A DNA stretch of 44,145 bases from [Chlorobium] sp. 445 (GTDB taxonomy: Bacteria; Bacteroidota; Chlorobiia; Chlorobiales; Thermochlorobacteraceae), in NCBI GenBank assembly GCA_002763895.1, contig NSLH01000022.1, positions 1 through 44,145 on the forward strand, written 5' to 3'. Each line of letters opens with the position of its first letter. Within the stretch, counting starts at the first letter, position 1. Shown here piece by piece: positions 35,530-44,145 of the stretch. Position numbers and translations under genes: made by a program. Below the pieces are notes generated by a model, which was given only the letters and a program-made list of their open reading frames with translations, made no database searches and was not told the origin of the DNA.

Positions 35530-36311
35530 TCTGGCATCAAGGTTTTTGAAGCGTTCTCAAAAGTCAAAATTACGAAATATAACGAAAGTTCGACAATCTG
35601 ATTGGCTGCACCCAGAGTGTCGCCTGTAATGCCTCCAATCCTGCGTTTGAAAAAGCCTGCAGCAAAGGCACTCACGACAAAAGCAGCGATGACGATAAAA
35701 AAAGCAAGCCAGTTAAAGCAAAGCAACGCAATGAGCACAAATGCTGACGATGCAAGCCAAAACCGACGTGGAGTAACGCTGCTGGCAAAAGGTTTAGCCG
35801 TAGCAGATTCTGCGCGCACATACTCCAAGCGCCAAATAAGCCAAAGGCTAGACCATCGCCCCGCTGAATGGGCGATAATGAGCGATAGCATTGCAGTTTC
35901 AAGGCGCAGCTCACAGAGGTGTGTGAGCAGTATCCACTTTGCCGTAAGTAAAAACCAGAGGGCAATTGCGCCAAAAGTGCCGATACGACTATCGCGCATA
36001 ATCTCCAGCACACGCGCTTTTTCAGCAGCGCCCCCAAAGCCATCAGCGCTATCGGCAAGCCCATCTTCATGAAATGCACCTGTAACAAGAATTGTCGTCA
36101 GCATGGATAACAACACGGCAAGCGAGAGCGGGAAGGCCAGCGCGCATAACCACAACGCACCGGCAGCGATCATACCTACACCGGCACCAACAAGCGGAAA
36201 ATACAGCGTCGAGCGCGCCAGCAATCCCTGTTCATAGTCTATCCACTTACCAACAGGGATACGGGTTAGGAACATGACAGCAATCAAGAAAATATTCCAG
36301 TGCTCTTTCAA
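35514..36311 (-). CDS. cobS: Adenosylcobinamide-GDP ribazoletransferase (cobalamin synthase)
   Basis: Polytopic membrane enzyme, 265 aa, that joins adenosylcobinamide-GDP and alpha-ribazole. The family motif FHEDGLADSADGFGG (about 80-94) holds the Asp-rich metal site. FLTRIPVG near the N-terminus and several hydrophobic helices agree with CobS. It overlaps cobC by 16 bp and follows the peptidase C26 gene by 12 bp. Only the lower-ligand end of the cobalamin pathway is here, which fits salvage or late synthesis. Confidence 0.92.
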   Translation of the reverse strand: MKEHWNIFLIAVMFLTRIPVGKWIDYEQGLLARSTLYFPLVGAGVGMIAAGALWLCALAFPLSLAVLLSMLTTILVTGAFHEDGLADSADGFGGAAEKARVLEIMRDSRIGTFGAIALWFLLTAKWILLTHLCELRLETAMLSLIIAHSAGRWSSLWLIWRLEYVRAESATAKPFASSVTPRRFWLASSAFVLIALLCFNWLAFFIVIAAFVVSAFAAGFFKRRIGGITGDTLGAANQIVELSLYFVILTFENASKTLMPEWKFF

Positions 36312-36323
36312 AGTGGGCTACGC

Positions 36324-37115
36324 TTATGCAGGTTGAACTTTTTTCTCTGCCAGAAATGAAAGAAAGCCTTTGAGCAAATTTTCTGAAAATGCATTGTTGA
36401 ATTCAGGTCTGTGGTCGCGCCGCGCTTCAAGCCACATGCGTTCAGGGTGCCACTGCACAAGCAAAATCGTTTGTTCAGGTGCAGAAGATTCTAACGCTTC
36501 AATGATACCATCAGGTGAGTACGCAACTGGCTTCAAGCCATGACCGATTTTCTCAATACCTTGGTGATGACGTGAACTGACAAAATCCGTGTAGGTTTCG
36601 CCTATTAGTTCGTAGAGCAGTGAGTTTTTCTCGAGCGTAACGGCATGATAGCGGCTATGCTCTGGGTCGAACTTCTTGTGGGTTTGCGGCGATGCGCCTT
36701 GTTTGTCAATATCCAAGTAAAGCGTGCCGCCCATTACCACATTGATGAGCTGCATGCCACGGCAGATGCCAAAAATGGGCAAGCGCCGCTCCAAACTCGC
36801 CTCTGCAAGTGCCCATTCCATCTCATCGCGCTCAGGTTCAGAGACAATATCGAAGTAAGAGAGTTCTTCTGGGCTCAAGACAACGCCAAGCCGTTTTGGC
36901 TCAACATCTTCACCACCCGTGAAGACAATCGCATCAAGGTGATGTAAGGCATCAAGATTTTGCTTCAAAAGCGCGTCGGTGTGGCTGCCTTTGAAAGGCA
37001 GCTCAATGCACTCGAGCTGATAGCCAAATTTTTCGCCATCTTTCAACCAATTGATGTATTGTGGGGTTTTTGAACATTGAGTAACGCCGATTCGCAAAGT
37101 TTGCATATTGCGCAA
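36324..37115 (-). CDS. Class I glutamine amidotransferase-like hydrolase (peptidase C26)
   Basis: PuuD-like gamma-glutamyl hydrolase, 263 aa. The nucleophile elbow is FGICRGMQLINV (Cys near 117), with DHLHA-like GGTLYLDI just after it. The catalytic His-Glu pair is VQWHPERM near the C-terminus. Members cleave gamma-glutamyl amides such as gamma-glutamyl-GABA or folylpolyglutamate; the substrate here is not known. It is the first gene of the minus run that continues into cobS and cobC, so it may have a role beside cobalamin metabolism or simply share a promoter. Confidence 0.8.
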   Translation of the reverse strand: MRNMQTLRIGVTQCSKTPQYINWLKDGEKFGYQLECIELPFKGSHTDALLKQNLDALHHLDAIVFTGGEDVEPKRLGVVLSPEELSYFDIVSEPERDEMEWALAEASLERRLPIFGICRGMQLINVVMGGTLYLDIDKQGASPQTHKKFDPEHSRYHAVTLEKNSLLYELIGETYTDFVSSRHHQGIEKIGHGLKPVAYSPDGIIEALESSAPEQTILLVQWHPERMWLEARRDHRPEFNNAFSENLLKGFLSFLAEKKVQPA

Positions 37116-37144
37116 GTTTGATTTGTAGTTTTTAGAAGGATTCG

Positions 37145-37177
37145 CAAAAATACGATATTATCAATTTCAAGCACAAA
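37145..37177 (-). promoter_or_regulatory. Promoter of the peptidase C26-cobS-cobC run
   Basis: On the minus strand TTTG, 21 bases, then TATTTTTG: both boxes fit the TTTG-N19..21-TAnnTTTG pattern exactly. The -7 box ends 29 bp before the start codon. No cobalamin riboswitch was recognised in this leader. A 6-bp dyad AGACGC-N7-GCGTCT lies further upstream at 37227-37245. Confidence 0.6.
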
Positions 37178-37290
37178 AATTAGAGGTCGCTGAGCAATAA
37201 AGATGGTGCTCAAAGCGATAAGCAAAAGACGCCAAGTGCGCGTCTGGGAAAAGTTGAAACATCATAACAAAACATCAAGCCTTCATTGAG

Positions 37291-37740
37291 ATGATGCCAC
37301 AGTGGCTTTTTTTGCTCCTTGCTCTAGTTGCAGGTGCGATTTTACCGATGCAAGTTGGCATGAATGCAACCTTGCGTCAGAGTGTAGGTAGCCCTGTGTG
37401 GGCATCGCTGACATCATTTAGCGTTGGCACACTTTGCCTGACGCTCTACGCACTTTTCAGTCGGTTGAGCACACCGGCGCTAAGCACCTTAAGCACGGTG
37501 CCAGTTTGGTCATGGTTTGGTGGCGCGATTGGTGCAATGTATGTCACGCTCTCAATTGTGCTGGCGCCGAAACTGGGCTCTGCGACACTCATTGCAGCAA
37601 CGATTACAGGACAAATGCTTGCTTCAATCACCATAGACCACTTTGGGTGGCTTGGCTTTTCCGAACATCCTATCAGCGTGGAAAGGGTGTTTGGTGTAGC
37701 ACTGCTGCTGACAGGAGTGTTACTGATTCAACGTGGATGA
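37291..37740 (+). CDS. YdcZ/DUF606-type small membrane transporter
   Basis: A 149-aa protein of the drug/metabolite-transporter superfamily, YdcZ branch, with about five hydrophobic helices. LALVAGAILPMQVGMNATLRQSVGSPVWASLTSFSVGT at the N-terminus is the family hallmark, and GVALLLTGVLLIQ forms the last helix. Substrate unknown. ATG 37294 is an equally good start. It stands alone, divergent from the peptidase-cobS run. Confidence 0.82.
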   Translation: MMPQWLFLLLALVAGAILPMQVGMNATLRQSVGSPVWASLTSFSVGTLCLTLYALFSRLSTPALSTLSTVPVWSWFGGAIGAMYVTLSIVLAPKLGSATLIAATITGQMLASITIDHFGWLGFSEHPISVERVFGVALLLTGVLLIQRG

Positions 37741-37786
37741 CCGACATCTTGCTCAAGATGGCATGACTTGATGAAACTTTGCACAC

Positions 37787-37817
37787 TTTGCGCAATGGCT
37801 GCCTCGCGCTATCTTTG
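37787..37817 (+). promoter_or_regulatory. Promoter of the PBP1A gene (TTTG-N19-TATCTTTG)
   Basis: TTTG at 37787-37790, a 19-base spacer, then TATCTTTG at 37810-37817, 47 bp before the start codon. The boxes and spacing are identical to those before tRNA-Ala. Confidence 0.7.
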
Positions 37818-37864
37818 TACTTCAAACTATGGCTGTAAACGCTGTTTCTATCAAGAAAGACTGA

Positions 37865-40209
37865 ATGGAGAATCAGGCGCCTCTTTCACCAGAAAACTCA
37901 ACTGGCGAAAATCCTTACTCATCGAAGGAACGCGAAAGATACTTCAACGATCCTGAAGCACGACGCCGTATTGCACGACGTCGGCAACTGCTTGACCGCA
38001 TCTTCTATGCGATAGTAGGTACAATTGGCATCGGTTTTTTGCAGCCATCATTCTTATCGTCATACTCTCGCGCAGCCTGCCTAGCCTTGAACAGCTTGAA
38101 AACCCAAAGCCACAACTTGCTACCGAAGTGTATTCGGCAGATGGGGTGTTGCTGACCAAATTCTTCAATCAGAATCGCACGGTGGTACGCTTGGATTCGA
38201 TTTCTCCACATGTCATTCACGCGCTGATTGCAACGGAAGATGTCGGATTCTATGAGCACTGGGGACTTGATGCGCCGCGCTTGATGCGTGCAATGGTCGA
38301 AAATATCGGTCTCGTCTTGCGTGGCAGACGCGCACGCGGCGCCAGTACTATCACGCAGCAACTTGCACGTAACCTTTGGCTGACACCAGAGCGGAGTTTG
38401 AGTCGCAAACTCCAAGAACTTCTAATTTCAATTCAGATTGAGCGCACCTACACGAAAGATGAAATTCTGTCGCTCTATCTCAACACGGTCTACTTTGGCG
38501 AAGGTGCCTATGGTGTGGAAGCAGCGGCGTGGACATACTTTGCAAAACCCGCCTCGCAGCTCACTGTGCCGGAAAGCGCACTTTTGGTTGCTGCGCTCAA
38601 AGAACCGGCTCGATACAACCCGGTCAAGAATCCGAAAGATGCACAGGCTCGGCGCAATCTGGTCATTAGCCTAATGGAGCGCGCTAAGTTCATTACTGCA
38701 CGTGAGGCTGAAAAATACCGCGCCTCCAAAATCGAATTGCACTATACGCCCGTTACCGACTTAGGCATTGCACCTTATTTCACAGAATATGTGCGCAGGC
38801 AACTTCAAAGTGAGGCGGAAAAGCATAAGTTTGACATCTACCGCGATGGCTTAGTGATTTACACTACGCTCGACACACGCATGCAAGCGCATGCCGAACG
38901 TGCTATTCAACGCCACTTGCCCATGCTACAAAATGAGTTCAACAAAAATTGGAAGTGGGATTCCAAACGCGGTGACTCGCTGCGTACAGTGTTTATTAAA
39001 GAATCTGACCGCTTCAAAGAACTCATTACAAAAGGCATTTCAGAAAAAGAGGCTATTCGCCAACTAAAAAATGACAAAGGTTGGTTAGACACACTGCTCT
39101 ATGAAAAAACGGTCGTGCAAGTTGCCTTTGTAGCCATTGAACCTTCAACGGGGCACATCAAAGCATGGGTAGGCGGCACAGACTTTGTTAAGTATAAGTT
39201 CGACCATGTCTGGCAAGCCAAGCGTCAGCCTGGCTCCACCTTCAAACCCTTTGTCTACACAGGTGCTATTGACCAAGGCATTCCACCGAACTACAAAATT
39301 CTCAATCAGCCGATTGCCATCAAGACCCCACAAAAAATGTGGATGCCTGAAAATTCAGAGAAAGATGTCGGCGGCCTGGTAACACTGCGTGATGCAATTG
39401 CAAACTCTATGAACCTTGTTACCATTCGTTTGGCACAAGCCCATGTGCCGCCTTCAAAAATCGCTCAGTATGCCCGTCGAATGGGCATTGAAACACCACT
39501 CGAAGAAAATTTGGCGTTAGCCTTGGGAGCCTCAGTTGTTACCCCGCTGGAAATGACGTCCGCTTACGGCACATTTGCAAACAATGGTGTGCATGTCTCG
39601 CCCATCAGCATCTTGCGCATTGAAGATCGATTTGGCAATGTGATTTTAAGTAATAAACCCGTCAAGCGTGAAGCCTTAAACCCAGCGACAAACTACGTGA
39701 TGGTAACCATGCTCAAAGGTGTCATGGACAGAGGTACAGGTGCAGCGGCACGCTCAAAGTATAACTTTCGCTACGAAGCAGGAGGAAAAACAGGCACAAC
39801 ACAAGAGCAGGGCGATGCATGGTTTATGGGCTTCACGCCGCAACTTGTCGCTGGTGTCTGGACAGGCTTTGATGACCAACGCATAAAGTTTACCTCAATG
39901 AGCTATGGGCAAGGCTCCCGTGCAGCATTACCAATATGGGCGATGTTTATGAAAGCCTGCTATGATGATAAATCCTTGAAATACAGCGCACAGTATTTTG
40001 CCCGACCGAGCAATGTCTACACGCGTTTGATTTCACTCGATACTAACCAACCAACCGATGCCTCATCGCCGCGTGCTTATGTGGAGTTTTTTACTGAAGC
40101 TTGTTTGCGCCGATATGCATCACTCATTCCAGGCGGTGATTCCTTACGCCTCAATACACCTATCTTGCTACCTGCCGCAAGCAAAAAACGCGGTGAAGGC
40201 GAGTACTAA
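37865..40209 (+). CDS. Penicillin-binding protein 1A, bifunctional (one frameshift)
   Basis: Class A PBP of about 781 aa that polymerises and cross-links peptidoglycan. It has a short cytosolic N-terminus, one membrane helix (about 45-72), then the GT51 domain with EDVGFYEHWGLD (catalytic Glu) and RGASTITQQLARNLWL. The transpeptidase follows with SxxK in QPGSTFKPF, SxN in NSMNLV and KTG in GGKTGTTQEQGD. A single T is missing in the six-T run at 38035-38040; repairing it joins GTIGIGF to FAAIILIVI. The C-terminal extension after the KTG domain is about 100 aa. Confidence 0.92.
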
Positions 40210-40316
40210 GTAAAACATGAGTACTTGTGCTAAACAAACAAGAGCAGCCTAACACGAGAGCAACCCAATGTGATTTTTAAGTGTGGAATGAGACCAATAA
40301 AAAGATGAGAACGACA

Positions 40317-40372
40317 ACTAACTGATGTTAGTCGGGCAAGGCTACACTCTGACTTGAAAACTTGCAGCGCAA
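40317..40372. repeat. Two small hairpins in the PBP1A-DUF3098 gap
   Basis: The 209-bp gap between the convergent genes holds ACTAAC-N4-GTTAGT (40317-40332) and CTTGC-N3-GCAAG (about 40360-40372). Neither has a clear T-tract; one may serve as a weak terminator. Confidence 0.3.
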
Positions 40373-40418
40373 GCCTAACTGACTTCCATCAGAAGTGTTT
40401 TGATTGACCTGTCCTGCT

Positions 40419-40730
40419 TTATGACGATGTGCTCTCTACTTTTGGCTCATCAGATTTGGGCTGATAAAGAATTGCATAGACAATCCACGCGTAACTGCCA
40501 ATGAGAAGAATAGGGCAGAGCGTCAGCGAGATAAAGCCATCGACACTGTTATCAATTGCCATCAACACATAGCTTCCTATAATCATAGCAATACCAATTG
40601 CAATGAAAAGGTAGTTTTCCTTGCGCAGCGGCATGGTCAGTGAGAGAGCAGATTTCTTACTGGAACGCTCGGCAGATTTTCGCTTTTCGCGGTCACGCTT
40701 TCTTTCGGAAGTAGCTTGCGGTTTCGACAT
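40419..40730 (-). CDS. DUF3098-like small membrane protein
   Basis: A 103-aa protein with a Lys/Arg/Ser-rich N-terminus (about 1-30), two membrane helices (about 40-60 and 68-90) and an acidic tail. The core MPLRKENYLFIAIGIAMIIGSYVLM, then SLTLCPILLIGSYAWIVYAIL, resembles DUF3098 proteins of Bacteroidota, often found beside ftsX. Function is unknown. It is the last gene of the DUF4296-coaE-argD run, 104 bp after argD. Confidence 0.68.
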   Translation of the reverse strand: MSKPQATSERKRDREKRKSAERSSKKSALSLTMPLRKENYLFIAIGIAMIIGSYVLMAIDNSVDGFISLTLCPILLIGSYAWIVYAILYQPKSDEPKVESTSS

Positions 40731-40834
40731 CGTGATGAGTTTGCAGAATTGGTAATTCGTTAAGGTTTTGAAGTTGAGCGAGACTAAGAAATTTTCTTGA
40801 AAGAAAAAAGAGAAAAATGCCTCTTGCGCAATTT

Positions 40835-42061
40835 TTAGTTTTTAATCAGCCATTCTTCCGAGAGAACTTTGTCTAGTGCATGCATGCAGATTTCAGCTTC
40901 ATGTTCGGTAATCGTCAGTGGCGGGAGCAAACGAATGACGTTGGTATTTGTAGCGTTGATGATAACGCCGTGTGCAAGCATTTTTTCTACATAGAAACTG
41001 GCATCACGTGGCATGGAAAAGCCCACCATCAATCCAATTTGTCGCACCGAACGAATCTGAATGTGCTTGCGCATCAGCTCATGTCCTCGCTTTTGCAAAT
41101 AGGAGCCGACTTTGACTGCATTTTCCATCAAGTTCTTCTCCAAGAGCTCCTCGATTAGTGCAAGACCAGCGGCGCAAGCAACAGGATTGCCGCCAAACGT
41201 GGTGCCATGATTGCCTTTCGTGAAAGTTTCGGCAACACGCGCATTGCCGATAATAGCGCTGAGTGGCAAGCCACCGCCAAGCGGTTTGGCGGCACAAATC
41301 ACATCGGGCTGCACATCATAGTGCATATAACTAAAAAATTTGCCTGTTCTGCCGCAGCCTGCTTGCACTTCATCAGCAATGATGAGGAAGTTGTAACGCT
41401 CACGCAGTTCAGCGAGTTTTTCAGCAAAAGTCTTGGAGATAGCGCAAATGCCGCCTTCGCCTTGCACAAATTCTACAAACACTGCAGCCGTGCGTGCGGA
41501 AACTTTCGCTTCTAAATCAGAGACATCGTTGAAGGTAATGAAGCCAGTTTCAGGCAAAAGTGGCTCGAAGCCTTTGTGGTATTTTGAGTTTGCTGTAAGT
41601 GTAACAGCGCCGTAGGTTCGACCGTGAAATCCATTTGTGAGAGAAAGAATCTCGCGTTTTTGCTCGGAGATTGCACTTGCCCACTTGCGTGCAAGTTTCA
41701 TAGCACCTTCAATAGCTTCTGCGCCGCTGTTAGAGAAAAAAACTTTTGAGAAGCCAGTAAGCTCCAGAAGTTTTTCTGCAAGTTTGAATTGCGGCTCGAG
41801 CAGGAAAAGATTGGACGTGTGAATGTACTTTTTCGCTTGTGCTTCAATCGCTGCAAGAATACGTGGGTTGCCATACCCAAGCGCATTGACGCCAATGCCT
41901 GAAATCATATCCAAAAATTGACGACCATCTTTGGTGTAGAGATAGACGCCTTCACCGTGCGAAATTTCAAGTGGCAAGCGCGCATAGGTATGAAAAAAAA
42001 TCTCGCTTTCTTTTTCTTTTAGCGAAAGCCTTTCAGATGAGAGCACATCTTGTTGAGTCAT
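40835..42061 (-). CDS. argD: Acetylornithine/class III aminotransferase
   Basis: PLP enzyme of arginine synthesis, 408 aa, that converts N-acetylglutamate semialdehyde to N-acetylornithine. [28 protein letters not shown], Asp230 in [14 protein letters not shown] and the PLP Lys259 in [10 protein letters not shown] match the class. [15 protein letters not shown] follows. Family members also include succinylornithine and other omega-aminotransferases; arginine synthesis is the usual role. No other arg gene is in the window. It starts 36 bp after the coaE stop. Confidence 0.87.
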   Translation of the reverse strand: MTQQDVLSSERLSLKEKESEIFFHTYARLPLEISHGEGVYLYTKDGRQFLDMISGIGVNALGYGNPRILAAIEAQAKKYIHTSNLFLLEPQFKLAEKLLELTGFSKVFFSNSGAEAIEGAMKLARKWASAISEQKREILSLTNGFHGRTYGAVTLTANSKYHKGFEPLLPETGFITFNDVSDLEAKVSARTAAVFVEFVQGEGGICAISKTFAEKLAELRERYNFLIIADEVQAGCGRTGKFFSYMHYDVQPDVICAAKPLGGGLPLSAIIGNARVAETFTKGNHGTTFGGNPVACAAGLALIEELLEKNLMENAVKVGSYLQKRGHELMRKHIQIRSVRQIGLMVGFSMPRDASFYVEKMLAHGVIINATNTNVIRLLPPLTITEHEAEICMHALDKVLSEEWLIKN

Positions 42062-42097
42062 ATCTGATAGAATTTGAAAAATAGTATTAGTTGATAG

Positions 42098-42717
42098 TTA
42101 TCGGTTGATGCGAACCGGTGTCGATGAGCTTAGAATTTTTTCTAGCGTTATTTTCACGCTGCGCTCTAAGTCTTCAAGTGAGCCATTATTTTCGATAACA
42201 TAATCTGCACGAGTGCGCAAATCATCGTCAGAGAGTTGGGCAGCCATTCGGCGCTCGATTTCCTCTTTTGTTAAGCCCCTTTCTTGTAGGCGTTTGAAGC
42301 GCAGGTCTTTGCGAGCCAGCACAGCGATAGTATCGTCGACTTGTTTGGCGCCGCCTGATTCAAAGAGAATCGCCGCTTCTTTAACGAGCGCTTTAACACC
42401 TTTTTGTGCGGCAGCTTTTTTAGCGGTCTCAAAGCATTCAAACACTTTCGGGTGAATGAGGTGATTGAGTGCCGCTAATTTTTCAGGGTTTTGGAAAGCA
42501 ACTTCGGCAATTTTTTGCGGTTCGGCATGGTGCCTGTGTAACTGTCTTCACCAAAAAGCGCTTTGATGCCTGCAATAATGTCGGGGTCGCGCTCTTGCAA
42601 GGCTTTCGCGGCAAGGTCGGCACTGAAAATGTCGCAGCCAAGTCTACGCAAGATGTTGCAAACAGTGGTCTTGCCGCTGCCAATGCCGCCAGTTACGCCA
42701 ATTACTCTCACTGTCAA
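42098..42717 (-). CDS. coaE: Dephospho-CoA kinase (one frameshift)
   Basis: Last step of coenzyme A synthesis. The P-loop is GVTGGIGSGKTT at 7-18 and the substrate motif CDIFSADLAAKAL follows. The C-terminal half includes FESGGAKQVDDTIAV and RMAAQLSDDDLRTRADYVIENNG. One A is missing in the run at 42511-42516; with it restored, NRKKIAEVAFQNPEKLAALNHLIHPKVF joins the two halves in the normal family order. Length is about 207 aa. It lies between a DUF4296 lipoprotein and argD. Confidence 0.92.
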
Positions 42718-42746
42718 GTTGGTATGCTAGTGTTGCGCAAAAATCT

Positions 42747-43124
42747 TTACTGCATCTGAATCTTTCTATAGATCGTGTCCTGCTTTTCTTGCAGAATCAG
42801 ATTGCGCCGTTCCTCTAAAATTTGCAGCGTGCGCATTTGAATTTCTTGCCATCGCTTGGGGTCGGTACGATAGCGTTCAAACTGCCGAACAAACGTTTCA
42901 GGTGAATAAGCGTGCGCTGCAAAAAGTGCATTCAGGCTATCACTTTTGCTAAAAAACTCTCGAAGCGAATCACCGACCGCGGCGTAACTACCCTGCAAAA
43001 CAAGCACATCAGCATATACTGCGATAAACTTTTGGTCGCTTTCGTCTAACTTAACCTGTTGCGTGCAGCCTGCAACGCAAAGTGTGTACAGCGCAAGTGC
43101 AAACGCTATTAGCTGGTTCTGCAA
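42747..43124 (-). CDS. DUF4296-like lipoprotein
   Basis: A 125-aa exported protein with a signal peptide and lipobox (LCVAGC, Cys at 20), then an alpha-helical body. YSPETFVRQFERYRTDPKRWQEIQ resembles the DUF4296 family of Bacteroidota. Function unknown. The start is TTG 43124, as no ATG or GTG lies close by in frame. A TAnnTTTG-like box (TATGTTTG) lies upstream on the minus strand without a good -33 partner. It is the first gene of the coaE-argD run. Confidence 0.75.
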   Translation of the reverse strand: MQNQLIAFALALYTLCVAGCTQQVKLDESDQKFIAVYADVLVLQGSYAAVGDSLREFFSKSDSLNALFAAHAYSPETFVRQFERYRTDPKRWQEIQMRTLQILEERRNLILQEKQDTIYRKIQMQ

Positions 43125-43320
43125 GGCTTTCTGTAGGCTCCACTTTAAGTGATTAGGTCGAGTAAAAACTGCTGCTCCTTACAAACATAACCCTATTTTG
43201 CACACAATTTAAGCTACTAAATGCTTGCAAAGCAAGGCTTTGGAAACGAAGCGGAGGCGTTTTTGGTTGAAGCATTGCAGTTTTTCCAACTCTAAAAAAT
43301 AAAAAAAGAAAGCAAACGCT

Positions 43321-43926
43321 ATGCCATTCACGCTTCCTGACTTACCCTATCCAAAAGATGCACTTGAGCCACATCTTTCAGCACGCACATTTGAATTTCA
43401 CTACGGCAAGCATCATCAAGCCTATGTAACTAACCTGAACAATCTGCTGCCGGGCTCAGAATTTGAAAATGCGTCGCTCGAAGAGATTGTGATGAAAACC
43501 GCTAAAGATGCATCAAAAGCTGCATTTTTCAACAATGCTGCACAAGTGTGGAATCATACCTTCTACTGGAACTGCATGAAGCCAAACGGCGGAGGTGAGC
43601 CCACAGGCGCCTTGATGGATAAAATCAAAGAAGACTTCGGGGATTTCGGCAAGTTCAAAGAGGCTTTCAAACAAGCAGGCGTGACACAATTTGGTTCGGG
43701 CTGGGCATGGCTGGTTTTAGATAATGGCAAACTTGCCGTAACCAAAACCCCAAATGCCGAAGTGCCACTGACCGAAGGTAAAAAGCCGCTGCTCACGATG
43801 GACGTATGGGAACATGCTTACTACATTGACTACCAAAACCGTCGTCCCGACTACGCGCAAACCTTTATTGACAAACTTATCAACTGGGATTTCGTGAGTG
43901 AGAACTTCGCTGCAGCGATGAAGTAA
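43321..43926 (+). CDS. sodB: Superoxide dismutase, iron type
   Basis: Detoxifies superoxide. The 201-aa protein has metal ligands His27, His79, Asp161 and His165 (HYGKHHQAYV, WNHTFYWN, DVWEHAYY). Gln75 in NNAAQVWNH is the second-sphere glutamine position of iron enzymes, so FeSOD is more likely than MnSOD. There is no signal peptide, so it acts in the cytosol. It is monocistronic with its own terminator. Its presence in a green-bacterial genome fits exposure to oxygen. Confidence 0.95.
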   Translation: MPFTLPDLPYPKDALEPHLSARTFEFHYGKHHQAYVTNLNNLLPGSEFENASLEEIVMKTAKDASKAAFFNNAAQVWNHTFYWNCMKPNGGGEPTGALMDKIKEDFGDFGKFKEAFKQAGVTQFGSGWAWLVLDNGKLAVTKTPNAEVPLTEGKKPLLTMDVWEHAYYIDYQNRRPDYAQTFIDKLINWDFVSENFAAAMK

Positions 43927-43961
43927 AAACCTAAAAACTTTTCAGGAATAACCAGTAATAA

Positions 43962-43987
43962 AAAAGAGGGGCTTCAACCCCTCTTTT
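43962..43987 (+). terminator. Rho-independent terminator after sodB
   Basis: AAAAGAGGGG, 6-base loop CTTCAA, CCCCTCTTTT: a perfect 10-bp stem with its own T-tract. The A-rich left arm means it could act in both directions. Confidence 0.9.
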
Positions 43988-44106
43988 GGTCATATCGCAA
44001 CCTTGGCAAGTTTGCCTATCGTGCGATACTGACAGTTTGTGCATGGTGCATACTATCAGTCCAAACTGATTTGTATGCCATCGTTACTTCTTACTGGTAC
44101 TGCGGG

Positions 44107-44145
44107 TACTACTATACTACTGTACTACTACTATACTACTGTACT
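44107..44145. repeat. TAC-rich low-complexity repeat at the window end
   Basis: Imperfect copies of TACTACTATACTACTG (16 bp, then a 19-bp version) run to the last base. No gene is seen after sodB. It may mark an assembly edge. Confidence 0.6.

Noticed and set aside
37116-37290. Possible cobalamin riboswitch upstream of the peptidase-cobS run
   Set aside because: I could not find the conserved B12-box elements, and the leader from the predicted start site is only about 25-30 nt long.
1-44145. CRISPR array, prophage, insertion sequence or integrase
   Set aside because: No regularly spaced repeats, transposase, integrase or phage structural genes are visible anywhere in the window.

Overview
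This window looks like a piece of a Chlorobiota (green sulfur bacteria and relatives) genome, probably from an oxygen-tolerant photoheterotrophic branch such as the Chloroherpeton/Thermochlorobacter side. The main evidence is a PscC-type reaction-centre cytochrome (three N-terminal membrane helices plus one C-terminal CxxCH), a PucC/LhaA-like (bacterio)chlorophyll-family transporter, and a sepiapterin reductase that strongly resembles the Chlorobaculum tepidum enzyme. Iron-type superoxide dismutase and a DASH-type cryptochrome/photolyase suggest exposure to oxygen and light. Several promoters match the Bacteroidota-style pattern TTTG-N19..21-TAnnTTTG, and most starts lack an obvious Shine-Dalgarno sequence. 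The genus assignment is inference.

Layout. 1-6121 (minus): a co-directional run of a diguanylate cyclase, two LolC/LolE-type permeases, hisC and an OGG1-like glycosylase. 6479-10563 (plus): a photosynthesis-related block of PucC-like carrier, hot-dog thioesterase, NmrA-like SDR and pscC, closed by a clear terminator. 10652-13690: sepiapterin reductase, a broken small gene on the other strand, a LolD/MacB-type ATPase, nadE and a STAS protein. 13813-19696 (minus): leuS-uvrA-kdsC. 19885-22469 (plus): tRNA-Ala(GGC), an unknown 7-TM protein and purF. 22466-27629: cry-DASH, then cystathionine beta-synthase and cystathionine gamma-lyase (reverse transsulfuration) and a DUF3467 protein. 27680-30208 (minus): nrtR-nadV-BMC shell protein. 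30388-32212: an orphan TPR histidine kinase. 32434-33153: thpR and tRNA-Ile2(CAU). 33221-37115 (minus): peptidase C26, cobS, cobC and an oligopeptide-binding lipoprotein. 37291-40209: a YdcZ-like protein and PBP1A. 40419-43124 (minus): DUF4296 lipoprotein, coaE, argD and a DUF3098-like protein. 43321-43926: sodB and its terminator.

The most interesting unit is the nrtR-nadV-BMC-H run. A NAD-salvage enzyme and its Nudix-type regulator sit directly upstream of one stand-alone bacterial microcompartment hexamer gene, with a 21-bp palindromic operator candidate in front of the run. The second is PscC, which carries about 125 extra residues between its membrane part and its haem domain.

A caution for all users: eight conserved or housekeeping-type genes (lolD-like, uvrA, leuS, purF, TPR kinase, PBP1A, coaE and one small gene) are split by single-base shifts, mostly in A or T runs. 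Both missing and extra bases occur. I read these as sequencing or assembly errors and annotate each gene as one reconstructed locus.
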